64,000 nt of DNA from Eucalyptus grandis (lineage: Eukaryota > Streptophyta > Magnoliopsida > Myrtales > Myrtaceae), in NCBI RefSeq assembly GCF_016545825.1, contig NC_052619.1, forward strand, positions 30,605,803-30,669,802. The letters are read 5' to 3'. The first letter of the stretch is position 1, and every line of letters begins with the position of its first letter. The translations under genes were made by a program, and so were the position numbers. Below the pieces are notes generated by a model. The model saw only the letters and a list, made by a program, of their open reading frames with translations. It was not told the origin of the DNA and made no database searches. Of this stretch, positions 34,213-43,931 are shown piece by piece.

Positions 34213-34855
34213 TGCTTCCTTTTTTATTTAACCGAACCGGCTCCTGGACGACACGTCCTTTCATACCAAGTTAGGTAAATTGATATGGATCATTTGATTT
34301 GCCCAAATTAACCATTAAACTTGTTTCTTGAATCCTATACTTTCTATCAATAGGAGAAAATATGTCAAAAGTGAGTTCATATACTGGGAGTATTGGAAAT
34401 GATACTAAATTACCCTTCCCCAGAGTTTGTATTTGCTGACTCCTAGGGATCTCTATATGTTGATGACAGCCTCTTTGTCTTTGACACAGTTCAACATTTC
34501 TTTCGATTGGCCTTTCTTATTCGTGGCCATGTATATATGATTGATGATTTGCAACGTCTTTCTTCTGTGGAATTTTGTCTTTGACCATATGACCATAAGC
34601 AGCATTGAGCGAAGTCATGTACTTGAAGTGTTTATGGAATGTGAAATAGACAATCAAAACTTCAAATTCTCTGATGGCAATCACTTCTTGGGAGAGCATG
34701 TGTCTAGAGCACAAAGTGAGGTTTCTAGGCCCTAAGGTCGTCATTTGAAAGAGGGGGCTAGAGACCGTCTCAATTGTCTGGATTTCCTCCTTGTCGACAG
34801 TAGCCAATTCAAAGGAAGAGAAGAAATTCCTTTTATGCACTTCTTAGCTTGTTAA

Positions 34856-34902
34856 AGTTAGAAATCCCATCCTTACCAAAAAAAAAAAGTTAGAAATCCC
34901 AT
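34856..34902 (+). mobile_element. Minute retroposon scar with 15-bp target-site duplication
   Basis: AGTTAGAAATCCCAT occurs at 34856-34870 and 34888-34902. Between them lies only CCTTACC plus a run of A's (17 bases). It is the forward-strand counterpart of the scar at 17833-17881; both inserts end in TTACC followed by poly-A. Confidence 0.6.
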
Positions 34903-35835
34903 TGATGAAACCATAGCATCTAGTTACTTGGGCAGGTTGCGGGGAAAAGATATTGCTCCAGCTTGAGAAGGAGTTGGGCAGGAGCGAGGTAGAATGCACA
35001 AAGCTCTTGGGGACGGCTTGATTTCAACCCTATGCCTGTGCCTATTATGTCCTATCTTTCGTTTCCTACAAATAGAAGAGAAAGGACATCATTTCCAAAA
35101 TTATATTTAGAGAATAAGATTCACTTTCTTTTTTGAAATGGGATGATTCTTTTTGTTTGCCCCTATTTTCTTGGCAATGTGTCTTCGAATTTGGTGAGTT
35201 TAGATGATGCGCTTGCTTCAAATGCCTCCTATCACACTAAGTCAGAGGAGATGGGAATGATCTTATGAGACATGAATTGAGTGAGTTAGAAAGACAAACA
35301 TGATTTAATCATCTTGTTTCGACAAAAGCTTTTGGCAATAAAATATTTTCTGTTTTCAAAATATGTCTTTGGGGGAGAAAAAGCATGAGGAAGCCCAGCC
35401 CTCGGTATTCTCCTTGGATGATATTTTCTTTTTATGGTTGGATAGCATCACCGGGCTGGTTTGGTGTGTCTCCTCATGCCCTCAAAATGTTTTCAACTTT
35501 ATTTAGTAATAGGTGGATTTACATTTTGGAAGAGTCATTTCAAAACTTAGTTCCTCAAGTGGAACAAAATAAGCCAGACTTAAGATAAATGTACAGGTTC
35601 CCCTGTAAGGGAATATGCAAGGAAATTAAAAAGGGCTCTACTTGAGTGGGCCTGCACCCATTTCGTCTAACGGTCCTTCGTCGATGGCGCCCATGAAAAG
35701 GTCTTCAAACATGGTGATGGTGTCATCTGGCCATTCTTTCTTTGCTTCTAAGGGTGGTACTCCATTGCCTGAATAATAGTTGACCTCTACCAGCCCTTGA
35801 TAGATGTCAACGGTATGTGCTTCGACATTTCTACT

Positions 35836-37118
35836 CTAACTATCTTTAGAACCGAATACCGCATTTACTTTGTCGATGCGATCAGGGCTTTGGAATGAGA
35901 AAGCTTTAGTGTCTAACAAGTTTTGGATTCGACTCTTGAGAGCAAAGCACTCATCAGTCGAGTGCCCCACTTCTCCCCTGTGATAGTCGCATTTTTTGGA
36001 TGGATCATAGCTGGAGAAGCTTTCTGTGTTTGGGCACTTTGGCTCAGTCGAGAGGAGATTCTTATTCTGGAGAACTGCCAAAACCTATGATAGAGATCCG
36101 AAAAGTAGAGTAAATTGTCTCCAACTGCTATAATGCTGGGATGGCTGACGTTTGGTGGTCTACTGTTGTCTTGCCCTTATCTGAATTGTTGGAGGATGAT
36201 TACAGGTCGCATTGACATTTACTAAGGGTTCTTTGTCTTTCTTCATGCTGAGCCTACCCGTGGTGTAAATTCAGTGAACCAACCATCCCTCAACCCTATC
36301 TTGATTTGCTCTTCTACTGGAAGAAGCTGATTAAATGATTCAGCGATCGTGGTTACCATTTGATTGCGATGCTCATAGGGGAGGGTTTTGATAAATATCT
36401 TTCTTAGCTCGAAATTGGCTAGTTCGGGACTAATTTGGGCGTCTAGATTTCTCTGTCTAATGGCATACTCTTTGAATGATTCACACTTTTTCTTCTCGGT
36501 ACGCTCAAGATCCTTGCAAGAAGAGGTAATGTCCGTTATGAACTCATACTGCTTAAGGAATGCCTCACTCACTTTGCTCCATGCTTCAAGGAGGTTTATG
36601 TTCCTTGTGATGTACTATCTCAAGGCAGGGCCTATTAGACTTGATTGGAACAACTGGATCATTAATGGTGCATTATTAACGTATTGGGTCATTTGAACCA
36701 AGTACATTTGCAAATGAGCCCTAGGGCAAGTCGTGCCATCGTACTTGTCAAACTCAGGCATTTTGAATTTTTCTGGCGTTTTGACATTGGAATAAATGGA
36801 GAGGTCCGTCAAAGTAGGATCTTGGAGGCCTTGCAGTTGTTTCAGCTTCTCCTCAAGCTTTTCGAGGCGTTTGTCATGCTCAATTTTAGACAAACTGTCT
36901 GGTCTAGCTTTCTCGATCATGGTTGGGTGCGGATCATCCTCCAATTCGAGCATGTTATCGTCAGTATCTCCACCTTGATCACCCTTAGTAGATGATCGTG
37001 GCAACAATACCTCGATTGAGGCCGGGGCGGGAGTGAGTTTGCCCTGGATGGAGTCTATCTGCTTTGAAAGTTGTTGAAGCACATTGAAGACTTGCTTCAT
37101 TTCACTTTCCATGACCAA
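35836..37118 (-). pseudogene. Gypsy gag, broken into three ORFs
   Basis: 36615-37118 starts with a coiled-coil-like N-terminus (L-E-K-L-E-E-K-L-K-Q-L) and ends in the capsid with K-M-P-E-F-D-K-Y-D-G-T-T-C-P-R-A-H, the Retrotrans_gag signature of Tat/Athila-like elements. 36243-36572 continues the capsid (F-I-K-T-L-P and the K-I-G-L-R-D-G region). 35836-36081 has the nucleocapsid motif C-D-Y-H-x5-H-x4-C. Stops and frame changes separate them. Gag would form the particle; no pol lies downstream, so the element is non-autonomous even apart from these lesions. Confidence 0.8.
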
Positions 37119-38081
37119 TCTGCTTGGTACATTTTCTTGGCCATTCTTGCTCTTGCTTTTGAACAGTGCGGATCGGCGAACGTTGACGTTCGCGATTACC
37201 TAGTCATGAGTAAACAAGCGTGTATGAATACAAGGCGTAAATAGGGAGTCAATCCATGATGACGACCTAATCCTACTATTTTTGTTTATTCATGAAAAAG
37301 GTAGACAATTTCCTAAGCATGGATTGAAAAAGGGCATGTGACATGTTAGCATGGCTAAAAAGATATTTAATTTGAAAGTCGAAGAAAGCATGAATTGCAA
37401 TAAATTTTGAAAAAGATTTCTATCCCCTTTTTTGAGGCAAATGAAAATTCTTGTGGAAAAGAATTTTGTAACATGCTTGAGAATAAAAACATCAACTGAA
37501 AGTAATTTTTTGCAAATTTTTTTAAACTTTAAAAGAAAAACTTTATGACAATTACTTCCAAATTTAGATGACCGTGATATTAAATCCTACACTAATCATG
37601 GACTACTCAATATATACATGAAGGTAAGTAAATTGCAAAGTACACGAAATAAAAACGTACTTCACACGAGAAAATTGAAGGCAATCACATAGACATGCAC
37701 ATGATATGTGCGGCACGATTTCTAACTGAGAAGGTTTGTTGAAATTAAAAGGATATCCACCCGTCGCAGTCTCGCGTTAGCAGCATACCCTCTTAACCTC
37801 GGCCAAGAAATTCGGGGAAAAGAAAGGCAACCTCTACATCGCAGTCTTGCGTTCGAGGTCGTATCTTTCTTAACACCATCCTAGAAATCCTATGGCGGTC
37901 CAGGTCTGGCGGCCGGGTTGTGTGTGTCATGTGTAGTGCTAAAACATTTAAGGATGCACAGCAATTTATTTTATTTTAAAAGAATAAAAAAAAACTCTAA
38001 GTTATTACCCTGCACAAAAGAAAAAAAAACCCAAGTCAGCAAAGCATTTAAACAAAGATAAAATGGCCTAAGTCCTCAAAA
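37119..38081 (-). other. Gypsy 5' untranslated leader
   Basis: The stretch between the primer site and gag has no ORF of note. A near-repeat of 'cgcagtc..gcgtt' occurs twice (37765-37860). Confidence 0.5.
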
Positions 38082-38100
38082 TCCCCGGCGGAGTCGCCAA
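38082..38100 (-). promoter_or_regulatory. Gypsy primer-binding site region
   Basis: The reverse strand reads TTGGCGACTCCGCCGGGGA, a TGG-starting primer-site type common in large plant Gypsy/LARD elements, two bases beyond the LTR end. I have not assigned the tRNA. Confidence 0.6.
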
Positions 38101-38102
38101 GG

Positions 38103-39795
38103 CGTCGCGACCTCTTTCTTTCTCGGCGCCCATTTAGGGGTGGGAGCCTTGCGAGAGGCTAATGGTTCGGCTAGGTCTATTTTAGCCCAGACTCTCCCAA
38201 GTCTACAAATTCATGACTTAATGGTTCAAGTTTTTTAATCTATAAATTAATTTTAAACGGAGTTGCCACTAATCAATTTGGGGTGGGTCGATTAGAAACC
38301 CAAATGAAATATCAGGAGAAATACTCGCTCTTGCGTAACTAGAGAAATTAGGATCGGGGACTTGATTACACTAGTTAATCACTAATACTCTTTTGGTACC
38401 TAATCTTGTTTAAACCCTACGGCTTTTTGGATTTTTGAGGGATTTTCCATTCATTTGTGGAGGAAAAACATTTTTGGATCTTTTTCCCATTTTTTGACAT
38501 AAAAAGCATTTTTGGATTTTGATCTTTTTCTACAAATATAAATCATTTTTGGCTTTTTTGGGAAAATATGGACTTTTTGATTTTTGATTTTTTTGGAAAA
38601 TAAATTATTTTTAATTATTTTTATTTTATTTATTAAAATATTATTTTATATTAATATATTAATATTTTAAAAAAAATGACCCGGGTTAGGTTCCCGGGTT
38701 GGGACCGACTCGGGTCATCCATTCGAAACCCATTGCAGGCCCGACTCGGTTTTTTTTTCCTTTTTCTTTTAATCGCAGCCCATAAATAAGGGACACCCAC
38801 CCCCAGGCCCACACGAGACAAGCTTGCACGCAATCGGCCCAAGATGGCCGGAGCCCTACCCAGCTAAGATCCACGCCCGACTCGCTTTCGGCCAAAACCC
38901 TACCCGGTGGAGGCTTTCGTTCGACCCGATGCTAACCCGCTTTCGGGGCTCTCTTTCTCCTTACCTCTTGACAGCGTCGATGAAGGATGGCCGGGACGTC
39001 GCAGAACGGTGACACGGTGACGGAGGTGATGCAGCAGGCGACGGTACGGTGGCGGTGTGAGGTGCAACGACGACCCAACACGGCAGGGGGTCTCGGCGAG
39101 TCGTCGAGGACGGCGTCGGGGGGTTGCGATAGGACGTCTGGGAACGGCAGCAGCAATGTCAAGGGAAAGGTAGCGGCGAGGTATCAAACCAGAGGGCTTC
39201 ACGGCAGGATCTAGGGCAGCGGCGACGTCGGGGCACGGCTTGGCTCGGCTACAAGGATTCGCTCGGCGGGCCGTGGTGACGCAGCGGGAGTCCGGCACGG
39301 CGACCGCAAGCCTTCCCCCCTTCCAGATTTGACGTCCAGACGGCCTCTCCTTCTCTCGAAGTTCCGATCGACCTCCTTCTCCGCTTTCTCTCTCTCTCGA
39401 CCCCTACCTCGAGATCTCTCCCCTCGGGCTCGCTTGCCTCCGGCCTCCCCCGAAGTCTCGGAGAGAGGTCGTTCGAGCTTCACGTTGTCGTCGCTGCACG
39501 TGAACTACGAGAGGTGGAGAAGGAAGGAGCGAGGAAGAAGAAGAAGGAAGAAGAAGGAAGAAAGAGGCCGGGCCGTATCTGGGGAAAAAAACTGGGCCTG
39601 GGCCCACGAAGGGGAGAGAAAAAGGAGGGGGGCTAGGCACGAAGGCCCGGCCCCAGATGGGCTACCGATTTTTATTTTCTTTTGTTTTTACTATTTTTTG
39701 TTGTTTTTTTTATTTATTATTTATTATCTAAAAAAGGAAAAATAAAAGAAATTAAGGCCTAACTAATAACCTAATCAAAATTTTAGGTGTCAACA
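38103..39795 (-). repeat. 5' LTR of the Gypsy element
   Basis: 1693 bp; homologous to the left LTR through 'tttagggg..gg.gccttg', 'gatcgg.gacttgattacactagtta' and the AATAAAAGAAATTAAGGCC end. It provides the empty site for the DNA transposon at about 38485-38500. Confidence 0.9.
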
Positions 39796-40073
39796 AGCCC
39801 ACTAGGTGATCTATGGTTTTCATTCTCGATTTTTTCATCGAATGTTTCAATTTCAGTGTGCTGCGACTTCGATTTCGATTTCAATTTCTTTGTTTTTGAT
39901 TTCGAGGGAGTTTCCCATCGCAATTGATGGCTGTGAGTTGCAACTAATCATACCCACCACCTGTTTCTTTCCTTTTCTTTCAAACTGCCCTTAATTGATC
40001 TCTCGCCTCAAGCAAGCTCAGTGGTAATTTTTGTTCGGCTTGATTCTGTCTCAAGTCTCGTTTGCTACATGTG
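39796..40073 (+). other. 5' flank and leader of TIR copy 2
   Basis: Starts with the right target copy AGCCC of the Gypsy element. It is homologous to 19660-19860 ahead of TIR copy 1 ('tggctg.gagt.gc.actga' and 'cccaccac.gtttctttcctt'). Confidence 0.75.
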
Positions 40074-40551
40074 ATGGCACTAGCCACTAACACATTAGGA
40101 GTGGAGTTCAAGGTGTTCCTAAGTTTCAAGGGACCGGATACTCAGGACCACTTTACCAGTTGCCTCTATAGTGATATGGTAGAGAAAGGAATTCGCGTCT
40201 TCAAGGATGACGAAGAGCTCTGAGTCAGTTATAAGATTGGTGAAAACCTTTTGCAAGCCCTCCACCAAACTCAACTCTATATTCCCATCTTCTCTAAGGG
40301 CTTTGCTTTCAGTTCATATTGTCTCCGTGAGGTTGCGCATATGGTAGATTGCACTTCAAAATCGGACAGCAAGAAGGGAATCCTCCCTATTTTCTTTGAC
40401 TGGAGCCCGATGATGTCAAGCTCAAAACTGAATTGTACAGAATTGCACTGTCTAAGCATGAGGAGAAATATGGCCCTAGTGAGGTGAAGCGCTGGGAAGC
40501 TGCTCTTGTTGAGGTTGCAACTAGAGTAGGCTAGAAGTGGGATGAGAAAGA
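40074..40551 (+). pseudogene. TIR-domain immune receptor exon 1 pseudogene (copy 2)
   Basis: Paralogue of 19861-20339. Recognisable are F-K-V-F-L-S-F-K-G-P-D-T, GIRVFKDDEEL and PIFSKGFAFSSYCLREVAHM. There is an in-frame TGA directly after E-E-L (codon equal to Arg50 of copy 1), a one-base loss near 40401 that shifts the frame, and a TAG near 40531. The conserved Trp before CLRE is replaced by Tyr, while the putative catalytic Glu remains. The exon 1 donor GTAAGT is preserved at 40552. No NB-ARC or LRR exon follows; the viral relic begins 1 kb downstream. It cannot encode a full TIR domain. Confidence 0.88.
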
Positions 40552-40814
40552 GTAAGTTTCCACAACTTTTTCTGAGTTGCTAATTTTAATAAAATCTGTA
40601 AAGAGCGAATTTTTTCAAAAATGTTAAACATTTGACGATATCCCATATTCAATTTATCTTCAAGTAACTATAAGTTCTCTCTATACTTGATATGGTAGTT
40701 GAAAAAATTTAATGCGAATTTTGAAGTTATTGTCAAGTTGCTGTTAAATGCTAAGTTAGCATCTTGATTGGTGTCAAAACCGTAAAACAAATTCAAATAG
40801 CAAAATAAATCTAT

Positions 40815-41315
40815 TTTTATCTTTTGGTATGAAAAAGTTTAGGAGGAGGGGAGTTTACCCATGTCAAGGCTAAGACATACCACTGGCCTAGAAGGTCTTA
40901 TAATGGATTTACGGGATAAGACTATTACAAATGCTGTAATTTTTTTTTTTGGACCACTTAAGCGTCATAACTTTAAAAAAAAAATGTTTCACTCCAGTGC
41001 TATAACTTTTAATCAATCGCTTAAATGCCAAACAAATTGAAAAGCGTTCACCTAAATGCAAGAAATCCAACATGGTATAGCACTTGTGATAAACGATTTA
41101 AAAAGTTATGGTACTTAAGTGATAGATTAAAGGAAAGTGATCTGAAAAATAGTTATTATACTTATGTGAATGCCATACATAAGTAATCGAAAAAAAAAAA
41201 AAAAAAAAAAAAAGCAAACACCATACAAAAGATAGCAATTATGGTATCCCTTTTCTATGGATTTACATGTCGCCTGCCAAAAGGGACTGCTGGTAACGAG
41301 ATTCAAAATAATTTT
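40815..41315. mobile_element. Insertion in the TIR copy 2 intron (possible MITE inside)
   Basis: The intron after copy 1 lacks this ~500 bp. Within it, 'ccacttaag.g.cataac' near the left and 'gttatgg.acttaagtg' near the right are inverted-repeat-like and share 'cacttaagtgcca' words with the long-TIR transposon at 27204-28235, so it may be a diverged relative. Boundaries are approximate. A poly-A run lies at about 41190-41212. Confidence 0.45.
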
Positions 41316-41505
41316 TTTTTCAACAATTTAGTAAAAAGGAAAAGTGGAAACAACAAAAAGACATATAATAATGCTTCTTTAGTGTAGATCAAACATATTG
41401 ACTTTGTGCTACTAGCATATGAAATAATTGTATATTTGATCGATCTCAAAATAATGCCCGCACATTAAAAATGACAAACTTATATGATGACTATTGATTT
41501 TCAAT

Positions 41506-41582
41506 AGAGGTGTCAAAATGGGTTTAAAACCCATTTGTAAACCTGATGGGTTGGGTCATATATGAGCTAGCTAAAATTTGTT
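41506..41582 (+). mobile_element. Possible hAT-type terminal fragment beside the viral relic
   Basis: AGAGGTGTCAAAATGGGTTT followed by AAAACCCATTT resembles the end of common plant hAT MITEs. The opposite end was not found, so the element may have been split or truncated by the viral integration. Confidence 0.3.
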
Positions 41583-43000
41583 AAATGGTGAATGATGTAT
41601 TATACAATTTTGTTACAAGATTCACAGGAAGCCTGAAGCACTGGTGGCAATCCTTTTCAGAACAAGACCAGATTCACTTTCTAATGTCACCCACTTTCAG
41701 CCATGCAATCACTCTCTTATATCATGTCTTTGTGGGAAAGCCCGGCGATCTCATAGAGATAAAAAAAAAAAAGATAGTTTTTCGAAAGACGATGCTGCTC
41801 CCTCCAGAAGAAACATCTTGATAAGCATTTTAAGTTAATGCTTCAAACCTTTTATCAAGTTGGAGCGAAACCAAATTTGAAGCATGTTTTCCTTACTTCC
41901 ATCCCGAAAGAACTATCCCAGATGGTTGAAAGATCATTCTTTGGAAAACAAAGGCAGGTACAAGATATTCCCCTGTGAGAAATACAGCAAGAAATCCATC
42001 TATGCCTAGAAGAATTATGCTTAAAGCGCAGGATGGTGCAAACATACATCACAGATGACAAACGTTTAGAATCAGCATGCTCCCGACAAGAGTTGAAAAT
42101 CAAATGCTCCAAAAAAGACTGTGATGGAACATGTGGCAAGTACTCCCGCAAGAAGAAACACTACAAGAAGTTTTGGATAAAGAAATCCAAATATGGCTCC
42201 AAGCATTTCCGGAAAAAGAAGAAATGGCGATACCTACGCAAAAGAAAGGATCGCACAAGCCACAAAAATCAAATCGTTGCTACATTTGCAATCGAAAGGA
42301 CACTTTGCCAAAAGTTGTCCTCAAGCGAGAAAATGTCAGAATCATCTAATCCATCATATTGAAAACGAAATAGGGATTTCTCTCAAAAATGATGATATTG
42401 AATCATTGTTCTCTGCTGATGAAGAACCATCTGAACAAACTCTTTGTGCCATTCCCTCCTACCAAACCTCCAATGAGACTAAGTCAGACTCAGAGTCTGA
42501 AGATATTTTCCATATATCACCATCTTCCCTAGAACCAAACTTTGACATATTTTCAAGTCAAACTCATTGTCCACACTTCCCAGTTAAAATCCTTACATCA
42601 AAGTTTGCCAAACCTATCACCGTTATTGCTCTCATTGACACGGAGCAAGTTGTTCAATCCTAGACACCAAAATTCTTCTGAAGAATTCTGGACTCCCTAC
42701 ACTCGATACTTCAATTCTGCGTCAGGAGATATTTTCTCCACAAATGTCAGAACCACTCCTGTAACTATCCAGTTCTTCCCACAGTGCTCCATAACTGCAA
42801 GAATTTTCGGATCTAACCTTCCCAATAAAGACCTGATAATTGGGTGGGACATCATGACTCAAATCTCTCAGCTTCGTATCATTCCTGGAAAAGGTCTTAG
42901 ATATAAAGATCAATTCTCTGAGTTTGTCAATATCCAGAGACTCTTTTCCATTCAAATGAGTCTATTAGATCCAATTATGCAGAAGTTATTAGAATCTTGT
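41583..43000 (+). pseudogene. Viral coat protein to protease segment, forward orientation, broken
   Basis: Fragments in changing frames. A coat segment comes first (VLYNFVTRF...LKHWWQSF near 41590-41670). Next is a very basic Lys/Arg-rich stretch (42100-42270) and a CCHC nucleic-acid knuckle (about 42270-42320) that is interrupted by a one-base frame break. An acidic Ser/Asp-rich linker follows, then the protease region (42560-42900), whose active site reads L-I-D-T-E in the open frame, breaks there, and reaches a stop. The second protease half (IIGWDIM near 42837) is in another frame. In the family these parts make the capsid and process the polyprotein; none could do so here. Confidence 0.78.
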
Positions 43001-43272
43001 TCTGAAAGGGATTGCCACCAGTGCTTCAGGCTTCCTATGAATCTTGTAACAAAATTGTACAATACATCATTCATATCATGGTTGGTGATAGACTGGGTGT
43101 TCATCCAAGTATGAAATTCTTCAAGCCTTATCGGCCATTTTTGATAAGGAATATCATCAATGGTGAAGAATTGTTTTGATGTGGTGGACACATGATGAGT
43201 AGGCTTGCTTGTCTGGCCCATTTCTAGGTCAGAATAATCTGATTCCATATCATCGTTTGGGGGGCCAGCCAT
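43000..43272 (-). pseudogene. Inverted viral coat-protein fragment at the rearrangement junction
   Basis: Reverse-strand ORF (42952-43272) with a short acidic Asp/Glu-rich start and the same segment VLYNFVTRF...LKHWWQSL found on the forward strand at 41590-41670. After about 43000 the frame runs into sequence that is the reverse complement of the protease segment, which locates the inversion junction. The ~85-bp shared piece forms an inverted repeat 1.3 kb apart. Confidence 0.78.
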
Positions 43273-43371
43273 GAATACTGATGCAGTAACCGGTGCAATA
43301 GGGAGGGTATCAACTGTAGGAATTGAGAAGGATGAAGAGGAGGAAAGGATACTGAAGATTCTGTTTCAGTA

Positions 43372-43921
43372 TCATGAGAAGTTTGCTCTATTGAGAGCGA
43401 GTGCATTTTTCTTGGGATCGAGCCGTTGGATAACAGTCGGGTTCTGAGTGCCTAAATCCTTTAGAAAAGATTCTAATGGATTTGATAGCATCATCTGTTC
43501 TGGCCTTTCTCTTATAACAATGGAACTTGATCCTGTAGGTGGTGTTTTTTCTTTCCCCTTTTCCTTCTGCAGGGTTTTGAGGCGATTTCGCAAATCTACC
43601 ATATCCGGTTCTCTTTTGTAAGGATCTGTTGGAATAGTGGCGAAAATGGATGTTTGTGGTGGTGGAGGTAAATACCCAGTTTTAACAGGAGGTGCTAGAG
43701 GATCAAACGGTCTAAACCTTCCTTCTTCAAGAAGCTGGATTTGGTTTTTGAGCTTTTCTATTTCGGCTTTGGATTTTCAAGATAATGGTACCCAAGATGT
43801 TGTCCCGATTCCAAGGCGTGAAGCCTTTTAGAATTCGAGAGTATTTTTTTGGTACTTTCATCATAACTTCGGAGATCTTGTTGCACATTTCCAATTTTGG
43901 AGTCAATTGCCTTGAAGGCAT
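43372..43921 (-). pseudogene. Viral polyprotein segment between movement and coat domains, broken
   Basis: Two short reverse-strand ORFs (43372-43602 and 43727-43921), with a Leu/Lys/Arg-rich helix (V-D-L-R-N-R-L-K-T-L-Q) and a Pro/Ser-rich part. The position between movement protein and coat fits the linker/coat N-terminus, but I recognise no family signature. Confidence 0.5.
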
Positions 43922-43931
43922 TGTTTTGTGC

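Larger units (their letters stand above)
31930..35835. other. Gypsy interior without recognisable coding domains
   Basis: I searched both strands by eye for protease, RT (YVDD/YMDD), RNase H and integrase signatures and found none in a supporting context. The short ORFs are unrelated to each other. A SINE-like insert (34080-34212) and a retroposon scar (34856-34902) lie within it. Confidence 0.55.
26807..39795 (-). mobile_element. Large Ty3/Gypsy-type element with gag but no visible pol (LARD/Tat-like), TSD AGCCC
   Basis: LTRs at 26807-29878 and 38103-39795 are flanked by AGCCC on both sides (26802-26806, 39796-39800). On the reverse strand the LTR starts TGTTGACACCTAAAATTTTG, a start seen in many plant Gypsy elements. 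After the right LTR come a primer site, a gag (37118-35836) and then 5.8 kb without pol domains, with tandem repeats next to the 3' LTR. This is the build of a non-autonomous large retrotransposon derivative that borrows pol from a relative. The left LTR holds a 1.03-kb DNA transposon absent from the right LTR. Confidence 0.88.

Noticed and set aside
34440..34500. Forward-strand L-Y-V-D-D-S-L-like translation resembling an RT active site
   Set aside because: No other RT motif surrounds it and it lies on the strand opposite to the Gypsy element; probably chance.
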